Shown here one piece after another: positions 25,157-39,359 of a DNA stretch of 64,000 nt (positions within the stretch are counted from its first letter, which is position 1; each line of letters begins with the position of its first letter). The notes beneath the pieces are model-generated. The model made no database searches, was not told the DNA's origin, and was given only the letters and a program-made list of their open reading frames with translations. A program made the position numbers and the translations under genes. Source of the DNA: Patiria pectinifera (Eukaryota; Echinodermata; Asteroidea; Valvatida; Asterinidae); the NCBI GenBank assembly GCA_029964075.1, contig CM057138.1, forward strand, positions 4,830,932-4,894,931, given 5' to 3'.

Positions 25157-28100
25157 CACAGACTGACTAACAGACTGTCGCTCGTGAGCCGGGCAGTGCT
25201 ATCATATAGGATTCCCCCATAACGCCAATGAATGGGCTCAATCCAGCCCACTGTGTAGACCAGATGCATGACAAGACTTCAAGTGAATAGCCATTCTGAA
25301 TCACACAGTCGTGAATTTCTATACACCAGAGGACAATGCTTTGTGTTTCCCTTTGTCCCAGTAATATAACACTCTCCCATAGACTAAGCACATAACCCTA
25401 CGATCGCGGACTGTTTTCAACAAAATACCCAACGCTCGTGGACTGAAAGGATCTTTTGTTCTCCCTTTGTGTGTCTGTCCTCTATCGTAAAGCCATACAT
25501 ATAAACTGAAATTTTGTGTACACTCTGGGACTAGCGTAACTACCTTGCCTCGTCTGTATTTTTGAAAAACTGTAAATCGAAAAAGAAAAACTGCGGGCCA
25601 TTTCTCAAAGTTACCCCTTGTTTAATCCCTCCCCCCCCCTCACAAATGTAAGACAAACAAAATTGAAGACCTATTGAAGTTAGGTCCGACATTAGCAATA
25701 TCGCGGCTAATTTGTCAACGGACAGTTGACAAGAGAGACACAGGTGGAACTCCCATTAAATCCCATTCATGTCGGCGAGCCTTTACGATCGGAATAACCC
25801 GATACGAAACGGGTTAACTGCCGTTTAAGTACCCGCGGGCAAACGCCTGACGAGGCTGGATTCCTCGGGTAAAAAAAAAAATTGTCACACTGGCATTGAA
25901 CGTCATTGAAATTGACAGCGTGCAAGTTCTGTAAAGGAACGATGCTGTAAGGTTTGCCTAAAAATACAACAGGCTGATATGTCACGGGGGACGTTTCTTT
26001 CCAGGTTTTGTCAAATGAGGAATTTAAATCAAAGTTACAGATAACAAATTTCAGGAGAATAATTATTGTTTTGCTGCTATTACAATGTAGGAAAAAAGGT
26101 TCTATTTTTGGCTCTGGGCCTTAGAAAAAAATGTAAAACAAATTTGTCTAAGCAGCAATCATTCCTACCGTTAATACTTGCCCAAAAAATTGGAACCTGA
26201 GGAAAAAGTTGATAACAAGTTTTGAATTTTTAAGTAAATTTCAAGAAAATAATTAAGAAAATTATAAAAGAACAGTCTCAGCATTAATTCTATGGAATAT
26301 ACCATAATGTATGTAAAAAAGCCGAAAAGCTAAATCAATCACAAGTCAATCACAAGTCATCACAACCCATCACAAAGTCATCACAGGCCATCACAAGTCA
26401 ATCACAATTCATCGCAAGTCAATTACAAGCCAATCACGAGCTACTATAAGTCAATCACGATTCAATCACAAATCACAAGTGCCAAGTGACACAGCGCCCT
26501 CTATTGTCCTTACGTGGAGTCCACAAGTCAATCACAAGTCATCACATATGCTGCTGTGGGGGGATCGCCACACCTCCTCCACAGTGAGTGTTTTACCTTC
26601 CCAGCATTGGTAGCCTCAAATACCCATTTTTTGGGGCAACTATTACGGTAGGAATGATTACTGCTAGACAAATTTGTTTTAAAAAAAACCTGGGTTGAGA
26701 GGAGTAATTGAGGTAAAGCACCTTACTCAAGGGCACAACACGCATGGCCACTGCGGGGCTCGAACCCGGCACAATCTCACTATCATGAATCCTGTGCTCC
26801 ACCGCTAGACCACACGTACCCTCAATCACAAGTCATCGCAACTCAATCAAAAGGCATCACAAGGCATGAGATTTTTATGATAGACTCACCTTGGGCAGAC
26901 AGCTGTCCGGTCCCAGCATGACCTGCAGGTCGGCCTCACACCTGGTCACAGCTTTCAGTCCTTGCTGCAGGGTCTTGTCCACCAAGACGTCGGCTCCATT
27001 GAGGAATCCTTGCTTCAACTCTGGGTCCACCTGTAAGACAATATATAATTGCAATTTCCTCAAGTCTTTCTTATCCAGAGTTGTAGTGAAGTCCTCATAA
27101 GTCAATCACAAGTCAATCGTAAGTCATCGCAAGCCAATCATAGTCAACACAAGCCAATATAAGTCACCATACATCAATCGTAAGTCATCATAAGTAAATC
27201 ACAAGTGTCACAAGTCATCACAAGTCAATCATAAGTCATATAAGTCAATCACAAGTCATCACAAGTCAATCATAAGTAATTGTAAGTCAATCGTACATCA
27301 TCACAAGTCATTCATAATTCATCACAAGTACATCATAAGTCAAAAAAGCGATAACAAGTCAATCACAAGTCAATCATAGGTCATCACAAGCCAATCGTAA
27401 GTGATCACAAGCTAATCACAAGTCACGGCAAGTCATTCACAAGTCATCATTAGTAAATTACAAGTGTCACAAGTCAATCATAAGTCATCATAAGTCAATC
27501 CCAATCCCAATCCCAACACTGTTTGGACCTGTTTGGTGAAAATAATGTCAGGAACCATGTTTTGAAAAGGTAAGTCAATGATAACTCATAGCCATCAAAA
27601 TCGAAGCCAAAAACGGAAACCTTTATTTGATTGAAAAAGTAATCATAAACTTGCAGGCCTTAAGCCAACTTACTGTGTCATGGTCCTGCTGATTGTCCCT
27701 GTCTTTGAAAGTCACCACGTTCAGGCCGGCGTTCATGGAGACTTCTCCCACAAGCTTAGCAAGGAAGACCAGGCACTGTGCTATCTGAGTGTGGGCTTCG
27801 GTGATCATGCTGTCGATATCACCGTCACAACCCTGACGGAAAAAAAAATAATTATAGAAAATCATCAGATATGACAATTCATAGGTGAAGAAACTATGGA
27901 GCACTGTGGTCCAGGGTCCAACCAATGTGCCATGGTACCTTGGTTCAAACCCTGACTTGGTAACTGGGTGCTTGTGTTCTTGGGCAAGACACTTTACTAC
28001 AATTGCCCCTCTCCACAAAGTGGCATACATGGGTATCTGTATGTCTGTTTCTGGTTAATTACTAACGTTCCTACCAGTACCTGTCTTTATAAAGGTATTG

Positions 28101-31100
28101 AAATCTTCAATCAGTACCTGTAGAAGTTTCATCAGGTGGCCGGCGGTTTTCCGGCCCGTGTCGACCATCTGTTCCAAGAGTTCCCGCTGGGATTCTTCGA
28201 CTGAAGCCTCTGGACTCTTAACTGAATGGCCGGGGTTCGAATCCCACATGGAGATAAGACTAGTGAGGAGTTCCATGGAGCATGTTGCTTGCAGCAACAT
28301 TTGGTCTGCGCTTGGTGGGCCAGAAGAGTCTCCTGAGACAGAAAAAAAAATGTGCCAGACAAACTAGCGTTAACCGACGCATTTGATCGTCCAAAATTAT
28401 GAATTAAAGGGACATTACAGCCTGGAATAAGCCAAATTGAGCTACAAAACGCATTTTAAATGTAGATTATAAATGTCCACACAACCATCCTTTACAAACT
28501 GGGCATTTTTGTGTTATCCTTGCGAGAACCATGCGAGAACGAATTTCGAGGGTCACAATTTTTTCCTGCAAAGATTTTGCTGTTTAGTGCTAGTTGTGAT
28601 TCCAGCCGTACAGTGGTTGCCTTCTGCGGACGTGTGTGAAACAACATTTGTGTACTGGTGCGGTGTGTACTTATGTGACACACACATGTATCGTACATTG
28701 AATGAAAACGCAAGGAAAAACGTATGCGTACTGTGTCATGTCCTATGTAAACAACCATGTTTTTTTCGTCTTCTCTCGGGAGCGGTAAGACATTAGGCTA
28801 GTTTCCTTTCAACTAGACCTTTAAAATTGTATAAGTACACAATCCAAAACATGAAACTTTCGGGGATTTCAGGCTGTAATGCCCCTTAACAGAACCTTAA
28901 AAAGAGGTGTTTAAATCTTGCATGAATGTGATTGGAAATAAATTCTAGACTTTCAGCTGTACTTTACGGACATATTTTTTATTTTGCGGTAACAACATTT
29001 CATAAATGTATACATTTTGGTATAAAAGTGTTTCCTTTCCCCTTTCAAGGTAACCTCTACCCAACCTTGAAATAACCAGTAAAAATACTCAAAATCTGAA
29101 GCTTTCTTCCTTTTATATTCATACGAAATGAAGCAAATGCTAAAAGTCTAGTGAAAGCTAAAAATTTTAAGAAGTCAATACTTTTGGTTTTTAAACAAAT
29201 GCTTTCCAGAAAAGTCTTTACTTCATTTTTTATTTACACAGATGCGAGTAAATGCTTCAAAATTCGAAGTAAATGATGCTAGGTTTTTATACCAACAAAC
29301 AAACAGTTCTTACTGGAATCCACGAATGCCTCGTTCCTGGCAAGGTCAGTCTCCTGCAGCCTTGCGACAGCCCCCTTGACCCTCTGCATGGCCACCAGGA
29401 CACGGTCAGCGATGGTCATGTCGTGGGAGTGTGGACAGTCAGTCAAGCTGGACTTTAGAAATGACCGGCAGAGATTTGCCAGTCCTGTACTGTTGGTGGA
29501 ATTCCTCTGGCTACGTGTGCTTCCTGTTAAGCACAACAGAGATACCGGTATGCAAACGCTCCCAGATACTACCAACACCATTAAATTTGTAGGATTTTGT
29601 AGGATTGAGGAACTACAGTCTGTTAAGACTAGACTTAACCCTCACCATCCCAGATCCGACAACATCCATCAAGATTTTTTAGGATAGAGGTAAGCACAGT
29701 CTGTTTAGAAACACAGAGATGTGCAAAGACTAGGCATTAACACTAACCCTCCCGGATCCTACAAAATCCATCAGGATTTGGAAGATTTTGTAAGATAGAG
29801 GACAGTGAAGAAAGACAGAGATGTGCAGAGAGACTTTGCATTAACGCTTACCCTCCAAAATCCTTCAAAATCATGGTTTGTAAGATTTTGAAGGATTGAG
29901 GAAAATGCACTCTGTTTCAGAGATGTGTAAAGGCCAGGCATTTAATCCTTACCGTCCCAAACTCCACAAGAGTTTTTAGGATTTTGTATGATTGAGGAAA
30001 GTGTCAGTACAGACAGAATAGTTTGTGACGTCATGATCACTGTGCCTTGATTTTAACAATGTATTTTTTTTTTCAAATTGGAGGATTTTCCAGGATTCAT
30101 AAAGGCTAAGGAGATGATTAAAATTGAAGAAAACCCTTGACGGAAATGTAATATTATAACAGATCAAACAACGATATATTGTTTGGTCTTTTACTCACCA
30201 AGACTTGTTGTAGAGCCAAGCCGGGGGGAGCCACTACTACTATTGGTCAGGGAAGCCCAGCGATTTGGAGTGGAGGAACCGTTGAAGCATCTAGGCACAG
30301 ATGTAGAGAATATTTGTAACTTAAAAACTTCTTTCAGACTTGCACTCGTACAGGAGTACACTTTTTTCTAGTTGAGCTAGAAGGATGTTCCAGAAAACAT
30401 TAAGTACAATTCGGGCGATTCACAACGCAGTGCGCCACCAAGAGTTTGCCGCGGAGAGTCCATTTTTTTTAAGCTTACGGTCAACAAAACATGGCCCATT
30501 TGAATGAGTGTCAGTAGACATCTTGAGCTAATTTGTCATAGATTGGGGTATGGCATTCTGCCGCCTTACAAAAAAACACCATATTGATAAAGTGAAAAGA
30601 AACGGGGCAAACAGATATTCGAATCATACGCTTTAATACGAAACAATTGACCGGAAAAACGAACAATTTCAAATGTCCCGCGCTGCGAATTTGTCGACCA
30701 TCTCCCACAATGCACGAGGAAAAATGAACTCTCCGTGGCAAACTCTTGGTGGCGCACTGCATTGTGAATCGCCCGAATTGTTGAACCAAATCAGTTGAAA
30801 TTTGACTTTTTGACCGAAAGGTATTTAAATGTGTGAATGGTAATAAATATGTGCTTGGCGGGTATTAAACAAGTAGGGTAATAGGTCTGGTTGTGGATAA
30901 TGACCCTCGCCTTCGGCTCGTGCCAATATCAGCAACCACGTCCCTAGTCGGTTTTAAACATACTTGTTTAAAATCAGCCAAGCACAGATTTATTCCCTCA
31001 GTAGTATGAGAGCCAAGTAGTACACAACTCTGCCCACATTTTAAAGGGAATATACAACATTTGCAAACATTGACAAACAAAACTACCAAATTTTTACGAA

Positions 31101-34100
31101 TACCTTACTAGGATGTTGGTATAAAATAACAGTCTAAAGCATCATGTAAAATTATAGCACCTGGTGTGAAGTCATTTCGAGAAAAGTGGTATTTTTGTAT
31201 CAATTTCCAATGGTGGTCGGCCGATCACCGTTGGAAAAACCTAACTATTTTTCAACTACTGCTCCAAATTTACCTTTTTTTCAGTCCAAATTTTGTTTGC
31301 TATTGGTTACATGCTCATGAACGGGTGCAGGCCGGCTAGACTGGTTTCCTTACCTTGCAATTTTCCGGCATCTATAAATTGAGCCATTTCATCTTTAGTG
31401 GAGTCAGGGAGCCAGACTACTTGAACATTTTTGTTTTTTCTTGGTTTTCCAGCATTGTCGAACACAAAACTGCAAACATGTCAGTGTAACAATATTTGAT
31501 CTATTATAATAACCCCTCAAATAGTTCATTTCTGAAAATTACAGCAAAAGCCAATGATGTATATTCCCTTTAAGCCTAAGCACAACTATAAAGATGTTCA
31601 TGACTACATTGAAGAAGTTTTCTTTAAAAAAGTTTTATTGACTTCCCTTGAAAATTTGGTGCCCTGTTTAGTTCAGCATTTGGCCAATCGATGGCACATA
31701 CGGCCCCTGACCTTTTCAGTGGCGTCATCGGCGAGTCAATCTTGTAGTCTTTTTCCCAGTCGTCATTAGGGTCGTAGAAGACGTCGTCATCGACGGACTC
31801 CCTTCCCCTCCCTGCAGACTGAGAGTGAACGGCAGAAGGAAGAGATGAAATACAGTTTTGGCCGTTTTTGAAATTCTGCTGCAGCAGTCAATTTTATAAT
31901 GTTTCAAAACTGAGTTGAAATACTCTGAACTTGGCCCCATCTAAAAGAATTTGATGTTCCTTATGGTGATAATGGACCTATGGACTCCGTGCGCAAGTAC
32001 CCCCTCAACGGTAAGAAAGGGAGAGTTGGGGGAGACCACTGGGAGAGACATTTGAACACGTTATCGAGGACAATTGACGCTCACATGAAGACGCCATGGC
32101 TTAGTGCACATTCAGCATAAAATGAATCGTGTGTACTTCACTAGTGGCCTCACTAGTGGCAGTCGTTCCAAGACAACTCCAGAATCTAGTAAATAAGAAA
32201 TCAGTATGTAGAGTTCACTGTCTGAAACCGACTTCTATTTTGGTTGAGTCAAGTCATTCCCAATACATTCTGGTTCGGCCAGGGATGTAAATGAGTTCAT
32301 CACAAGTGCATTACAAGTGCATCACGAGTGCATCACAAGTCCAGTCACAAGTAACAGTGGATGAACAAAAACAAAAGAATGCCTTTGTCAAAGCTCATTT
32401 GAATAGCTTGTGAGTTGAATTGGGACTGGAGGACTTGTGATGGACTTGCAGGGACTTGTGATGGACTTGACTACATCCCTGGGTTTTAAAACAAAAGTTC
32501 CGAAGCCAGGGCTCCTTAAATCACCTAAAGCCAAAGTCGCAGACGAAGCAATGATTTCAAAAACCTCCATAGTCTTGAGTTATCATTATTCAGTTCTTAC
32601 CTTAAACATGTCCCTCATTTGGATGAGTTTGTCCTCAAATTTGGCCAGGGACCAGTAGGTGATGATACCCAGATGGTTGTTAGTGACTCGGACTTGGACT
32701 GTCGATTGGAGATCTAGGAATGAGGACCCTGCGCTACTTGATACATCTTGGCGGTTGAAAACCTACAAAGGGGAAAAAAATACAAGTTTTTCCTAGCTTG
32801 TTTGTGACCAAGAACACAACATATGTGACCGGCTCCACAAAAAAGGGTATTAAGTCGTGCTGAGCATTATTGTGTAATGGCCCACTCAACATTGAGAGGG
32901 TGAAAATTTCGTCAAAATGTGATTTTTATTTTTTATCATGAATGACATCTTTAATACCTACAGTTTCAGGTTTCACTCACAGAAATGTTGATTTTGATGA
33001 ACAAAGTGGAAAAAACAACCATTTTATGGGCATCGTTCTGTTGTTCTACAGCAAAGCCAGCTACTTCAAAGCCTGTTTTCTTAGTTGTGTTACTTGAACT
33101 CCAAGGAAGTAATTAATATGCAAATACGTCGTATCTCCAGAACGGGAGGGGCTATGGAGCTCTATTATATACCAAATGAAAGCTTACATTGTGGGCTTTC
33201 CAACCATGTATATAACTCAATTTTTGCGACATAATACCCTTTTTTTGTGGAGCCGGTCACATATGGCCAGCAGGTGGATTCGAACCCCTGACCCTCTGAT
33301 CGCAAGTCACAAACCCTAACCACTAGGCCACACTCCCCACATTGGGTACTTGTAAGCCGAGTCCTTGAATGTTATGAGATGGTTTCTACTCACCGTGTGC
33401 TTGTCCAGTTTCCTGCTGATGTTGTTAGCTTCTTGAAGCCACATAGAAAGCTGCAGTAGGCTCCTTCTATTCTTGGCCGTCGATGCTGTTACGAAAAACA
33501 AAAAAAAGTTAGAGGATCTTTGTTTAAATTGCTTACAAGAACATTTGCTTTTACAATAACACCACCACCTAAAATCCAAAGAAGAATGTTCAAAACCTAA
33601 CCTGTTGAAATTTCAGCTCAGTGGATATTACAATTATTGAGAAAATAGTAGAAAACTATGCACGGCCTTTGGATCCCAAAACACAATTTCATCTATAACC
33701 CTCTTTATTTCCAAAAATCAGCCAATGGACAGATCGTTGGAAATCACCTTCATTTCTGGATTTCTTTGAAATGACAGCAAGCCAGATGCAGTAATTTCAC
33801 GGGGCGTTTAGTGCCGGTACAATCTTTAATCCAAGTAAGCTTGTTGATAATAAATTGATAGGTTAATTTTGGGATAAATGCAAATGATCCTCCAGTCCTT
33901 TAAGCTTTAATCGCGGCTTACAAAAAAATGCTCAGCCAAAACAGGCTACTACCAAACTCGGCAAATGTTGATTTTTGCTGGGAACAGAGGGGCCAGCCTA
34001 TAGTTCCCTTTGCACCTCATACTCACTGACCGCCTGTCGCTTGAACGTGTAAGCTGGGCAGTGCTATTGTATAGGATAACCCGTAGGGCCAGTAAATGAC

Positions 34101-37100
34101 TAAATCTGGCTATTGTGTGCACAGATGCATAAAAACAGTTCCAATGAATAGCCAAAGTATTCTGCTTTGGTTTCAACCAGAGAACGCTAATTCTGGAATC
34201 AAATCACAGTTTGGAATTTCCCAAAACACCCATTTCCCACCCCCTCGTACCAAGTTCTCCGGCTCCCATTTTCTTAGCGTTCTCTCGTCTCTCCTTGGCC
34301 CGTTTCATTTTCTCCATCTCCTTCTCGGCTTGCTCCCGTTCTCTGCCCAGCTCCAGGAAGATGTGGGACTGGTAGGCCTTGGTGTCGGCTAGGTTCTGAT
34401 GGGCTGCCTGGACCTCCATCTCTAGCCGGCGCCGGCTGCTGGATACCTGGCTCTCCAAAATCTAATCCAGAAATTTTAATAACTTGATAACTACAATTCC
34501 GATTAACGGGCAATAAAGTACATGTTCCTGCTACAGTGACATTGTTGGGAATGGATAAGTTGATACAAAATTCTTCGGTTGAGGACTGTGTTTACCCTAA
34601 CCTTTATTCCACAACAATATTTTTATACACATTGATTAACTAAACTGGTTAAAGGGAATGTACATCACTGGCTTTTGCTGACATTTTCAGAAATGAACTA
34701 TTTGAGGGGTTAGTATAATAGATCAAATATTCTTACACTGACATGTTTGAAGTTTTGTGTTCGAAAATGCTGGAAAAACTAAGAAAAACAAAAATGTTCA
34801 AGTAGTCTGGTTCCTTGACTCCACTAAAGATAAAATGGATCAATTTATAAATGCCGGAAAATTGTAAGGTAAGGGAACCAGTCTAGCTGGCCTGCACCCG
34901 TTCATGAACATGGAACCAATAGCAAACAAAAAATTGGACTGATAAAAGTGTAAAGTTGGACCAGCACCGGTAGTTGAAAAATAGTAAGGTTTTCCCAACA
35001 GTGGTCAGCCGACCTACGTTGGAAATGTATACAAAAATACAATTTTCTTGAAAATGACTTCACACCAGGTGCAATAATTTTACAGGATGCTTTAGACTGT
35101 CATTTACCAACATCCTAGTAAGGTATTTCGTAAAAACTTGGTAGTTTTATTTTTCGATGTTTGCAAATGTTGTATATATTCCCTTTAAAGCGAACTGAGA
35201 CAAAGAGAACTGGGTGTATGAAATGAATTGCACTGATGAATTGAAACGAGTCCTATCAAATTGAAATGAAGATTTGAATGCGGAACTGCTCACAGGGAAG
35301 TACTTATACACTGTGGAAACAGGATGTCTTTGAAATAAGCAAAACTTAAAGAAAGAAAAAACTTAATTAGTCGTGTCTTGGTTTTCTTGATTCTCAGAAA
35401 GATGACTATGAATGAGTGATTGCAAAGGACACAACTTCAACGTGCTCAAGCCGCAGGCAATGTAAAGGCACCTTATAGGCAGCCGCCATACGACCCGTGT
35501 CTGACCACGGAGCACAGCCTGAGATCGAAAGTGTTAATATTTGCGGCGGGAGGAGAGAATCAATGAACAACTCTACTCACGTGGTCCGAGCCGCGGGAAT
35601 CAAACCCGGCCACTGCACCACCCATGCTACCCTATATTATCCAGGCTGTTAGTCATAACAAAACCAGCTTTTACCTTATTTTCCATCTTCAGTTCGTGTA
35701 TCTGTTTTTCAGTGCTTTGCTGGTCATGGTCCAGACATTCCTTTTCTTCAATCTGCTGCTCCTACAAAAAAAAAAAATCAAAAAAAAAAAATTTGACACT
35801 GCAAAAAAACCTCCCCCCCCAAAAAAAAAACCACCCAACAACAACAATCAACATGTCAAAACCATGTTTTTATCATTTAAAAGTTACATTTCAATCCTTT
35901 AATATTTAATTATTACTTAGTTATACAATTTCATCTATAATCCTGTACTTATCGCGGTTTTCCATGATTGGCTGTTGATGAAATTAATTAATAATATTAA
36001 AATTATACAGTCAAGGGTATAAACGTGCTTCTTACCAACTGAAGACAGAGCTGCTGTATTTGAGACTCATACTTCTCTTTCTGCTCGTCAAGTTCCAGTT
36101 GTGCAGCTTCCTGAGAGAGAAATGAAATTCAAACCACCTCTGTCAATTTGTAAAACAGAAACAAAACAAATCCTTTTTATCTCCTAGATCTCAGAGGAGA
36201 TAGAAAACCCCAGACACTTTTCACAGAAACACTGAATACATTGGGCCAATCCCAGCATTATGTTTGTGAAAGAGCTTTTACGAGCTCAGTGAATAAACCT
36301 TAAAAAGTATTTTTTCAAATCTTATACATCCATCATCTAGTAATGGTCAAGGATACAGACTAGGAGTTTTGGATCATTTCTCTGAACCTTTAACTAGATA
36401 TCATGGTTAAAGGGATACTAGGTCCTGGAACAGCCCAATTGGGCTACAAAACGCGCTTTGAACGAGATGATGATAATCGGAAATAACTTTTAAAAGTAGG
36501 ATATAAACATCCACACAACTATCCTTTCAAAACTGGGCGTTTTTGTGTTATTCCTGTATTATGCGTGCGAGAACGAATTTCGGGGTCCACTTTTGCGACC
36601 CCATAAATTCGAGCCGTTTGGATGCTAGTTGTGATTTCATTCGTACGCGTAAAGTGTTCGCCTTTTGCGGACGTTGAAGAAACCACAATTTTTTGCATTG
36701 GTGATTGGTCACCGCGCGCTGTTCCCGAGACACACAACGTGTCTGGCGTACATGAGAACGACACGAAAAACGTATTTGTACTCCGTCATGTCCGATGTAA
36801 ACAAACGTTTTTTTCCCGTCTTTTCTCGGGAACAGTAAGACATTAGGTTGGTTTCCTTTCAACCAGATGTTTGAAATAGGCTAAGTAAACAATCCAAAAC
36901 ATAACATTTTCGGGGATTTCAGGACTTAGTGCCCCTTTAATTGGCTCTGCCAAGGACATGACACTTCCTTTCATAATGCTGGAATTGCCCTGTAATACAA
37001 TGAAATACAGTGCTAATGGGATCGAGACTTTACCTGTGCACGTTTGATCCCTTCCAGTTTCTCCCTGTGATTCCTCAGTCTCTCCTCCTCAACTTCAGCT

Positions 37101-39328
37101 TCCAATCTGCAGCAAACAGGTGGTTATGTAAAAAAAAAAAATTCACAAAACAAAATTTTGGAAAAATTTATATCATCAGTGTCAATTTGAACAAAATTTA
37201 CAGTAACATACATACACTTGTATGCAATTAAGGCCAAAAAAAAAAAATATTCGGTCTCTGGTCAGACCAAAGTTCCGGAATTGACGCGGCCACGCGGCTT
37301 TTTTTTTTTTTTTTTTTGGCTTTTTTTTTTTCTTTAAGCTTGGATTGTACAGCAAGGTGGGGTACTATTTTGCTTTTTTGGTGTGCTCATGTACATTGGT
37401 GTCCTCCATAATTTGCCTTGGTGCTTTCGATCATTTGCCTTGGTGCAATTTCCCATTCCTTGGTGCTCTTTGGTAAAAAAAATTGAGGAGGTGCGGAAAT
37501 AGAGGGCGCTGTTGGAGCTACCGCAGAACATTTTGGAAAAAAAAAGAAAGATCGACGCGCATGCTTAAAATCGATGCGCGCGCTGACCAGAGACCAACTT
37601 ATTTTTTTTTTTTGGCCTAATAGGCATGCAACTTGGAATTAACGAAAAAAGAGGAAACTCCTATCTTTACAAGACTTTAAAGTGTTTTTCAACATTTAAT
37701 GGCATAAAATGTGAAGCGATTTGAAAGATGAATGTTCAGTAGATGAAAAGTTGAAAATGAATATTTGATTTTAAAAGATTCGGAAAAGAAACAACCGAAA
37801 GTTACAAGAAGGATTGCAAATTTATTTGAAAGATGAATATTCAGAAAATAAACATTTCAAAGATGAATATTCAATTTGAATAGATGAATATTCAGTAAGA
37901 GGCACTGTACCTGGCGCTCTGAGCGGCGACCAGTTCATTCCTTGCAAACTCAAAATCCACGGCACCGACTGAGTTGTCCGAGAGCTTGGATCTGTCCTGG
38001 ACCTGCCCCGGGTGGTTGAACCGGAAGTAGTGATCGCCAACGACCAATCGGTCGCCCTGGGAAAAATTCAAGGAGAGAGAGGAAGAGACCTTTTGAGACC
38101 TCTTACGCCTAGAGGGTTCACTATTTGATGGAGGAATATCAGAGTTACCATTTACTTTAAGATAAAAGTGTGTTTTTCAGAGTAACAAAGGCAAGTGCAC
38201 AATAAGCTGTGGCTGTCTTGCATAGAAATCTTGCATGAAATGATTGTATACAAGCCCGGGCCGCCGTCCCAGCCGAAAATCATGCTGCACTATCTCGCTA
38301 GTCTGTCCCCGAAAATTAAACAAAAGAAGCCCAATAAGTTTCCCATAAATATAGCGCGGTATACACCACGTGCTATATAGCGCGCTATATACCCCACGTG
38401 CTATATAGCGCGCTATATACCACGTGCTATATAGCGGGCTATATACCACGTGACTATAACATTACATTACATATTTTGCCTCCATTTACAAAATGTTCAT
38501 AAACAACTTGACAAATTGTTACAAACAATTTTTGTTAAATAATTGATTTATTTTGTTTGCTGGTTTTTTTTTGAAAATTAAAATTTGGTAGTTACATTTT
38601 ATGGCAAACTTAGGGGGCTTGTTTTTGGTCAATTTTCGGGGGACAGACATACATGCAAAATAGATGCGCATCGATCGAGACAAAGCCCATTTTCCGATAA
38701 CTTTCGTCAAGAGTGCATTTACTGATGACTGCATGGCATTTAGTCAATTAGTCAATTATGTTTAGTCAAATATTTTTGGTCAATTTTCGGGGACAGACAG
38801 ACACACAGACAGACCGACTGACCGACCACCGAGTGACATGTAGAAGCTCCTGCCAGAGCTTAAAAATCTCATGGTCTGCAATGTCTGCAGAAGTTTGAAT
38901 ACCTTTGCATGTTCATTGGCCCAATTAAATTATAACTTAAAATCCTTCTTCAACACTAAACTATTAACCCAGCTGATTTGTATGCTGAAATTATAAAAAG
39001 TATAAAAAGTAAACTCTGTTCCGAGCCAATGTGGCCAACCAGACTCTATTTAAATCAGATGTTCTTTACAAAAGCATTTGTGCGAGGTGTCAGAAAAAGT
39101 CTTGACTATGTCACGGAAATGACACTTGGAGAAATTTGCAGATTCTCTGCAATTGGAGGTGGTTCTGAGGTTTACAGAACACAAGTAAGATTCCTTGAAT
39201 GGGCTAATTTGTGAAATGGGATCACGTTAAGAAAGAAGGAGGCCACTACAAATTGTAACAGAGTGACCAAACTTTAGCAGGAAGGCATACACCTGCTGCC
39301 CACCTTTCAAAACACCATGTGGACAACA

Positions 39329-39359
<31 letters not shown>

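Larger units (their letters stand above)
12952..26889 (-). other. KIF14 intron 25 (13.9 kb), repeat-filled
   Basis: Largest intron. Its content is listed separately: SINEs, MITEs of several families, tandem duplications. Stretches without a listed feature are A/T-rich and show no coding signal. Confidence 0.8.
26330..27525. repeat. Decanucleotide TCACAAGT arrays around KIF14 exon 25
   Basis: Degenerate units of tcaatcacaag/tcatcacaag with 10-11-bp spacing at 26330-26560, 26820-26870 and 27085-27520, interrupted by a SINE and by exon 25. No copy of the ~95-bp core seen here. Confidence 0.8.

Noticed and set aside
31354-31469. P1 exon-like segment as a regular KIF14 exon
   Set aside because: It is 116 nt long, so insertion between exons 20 and 21 would shift the frame, and it is repetitive.
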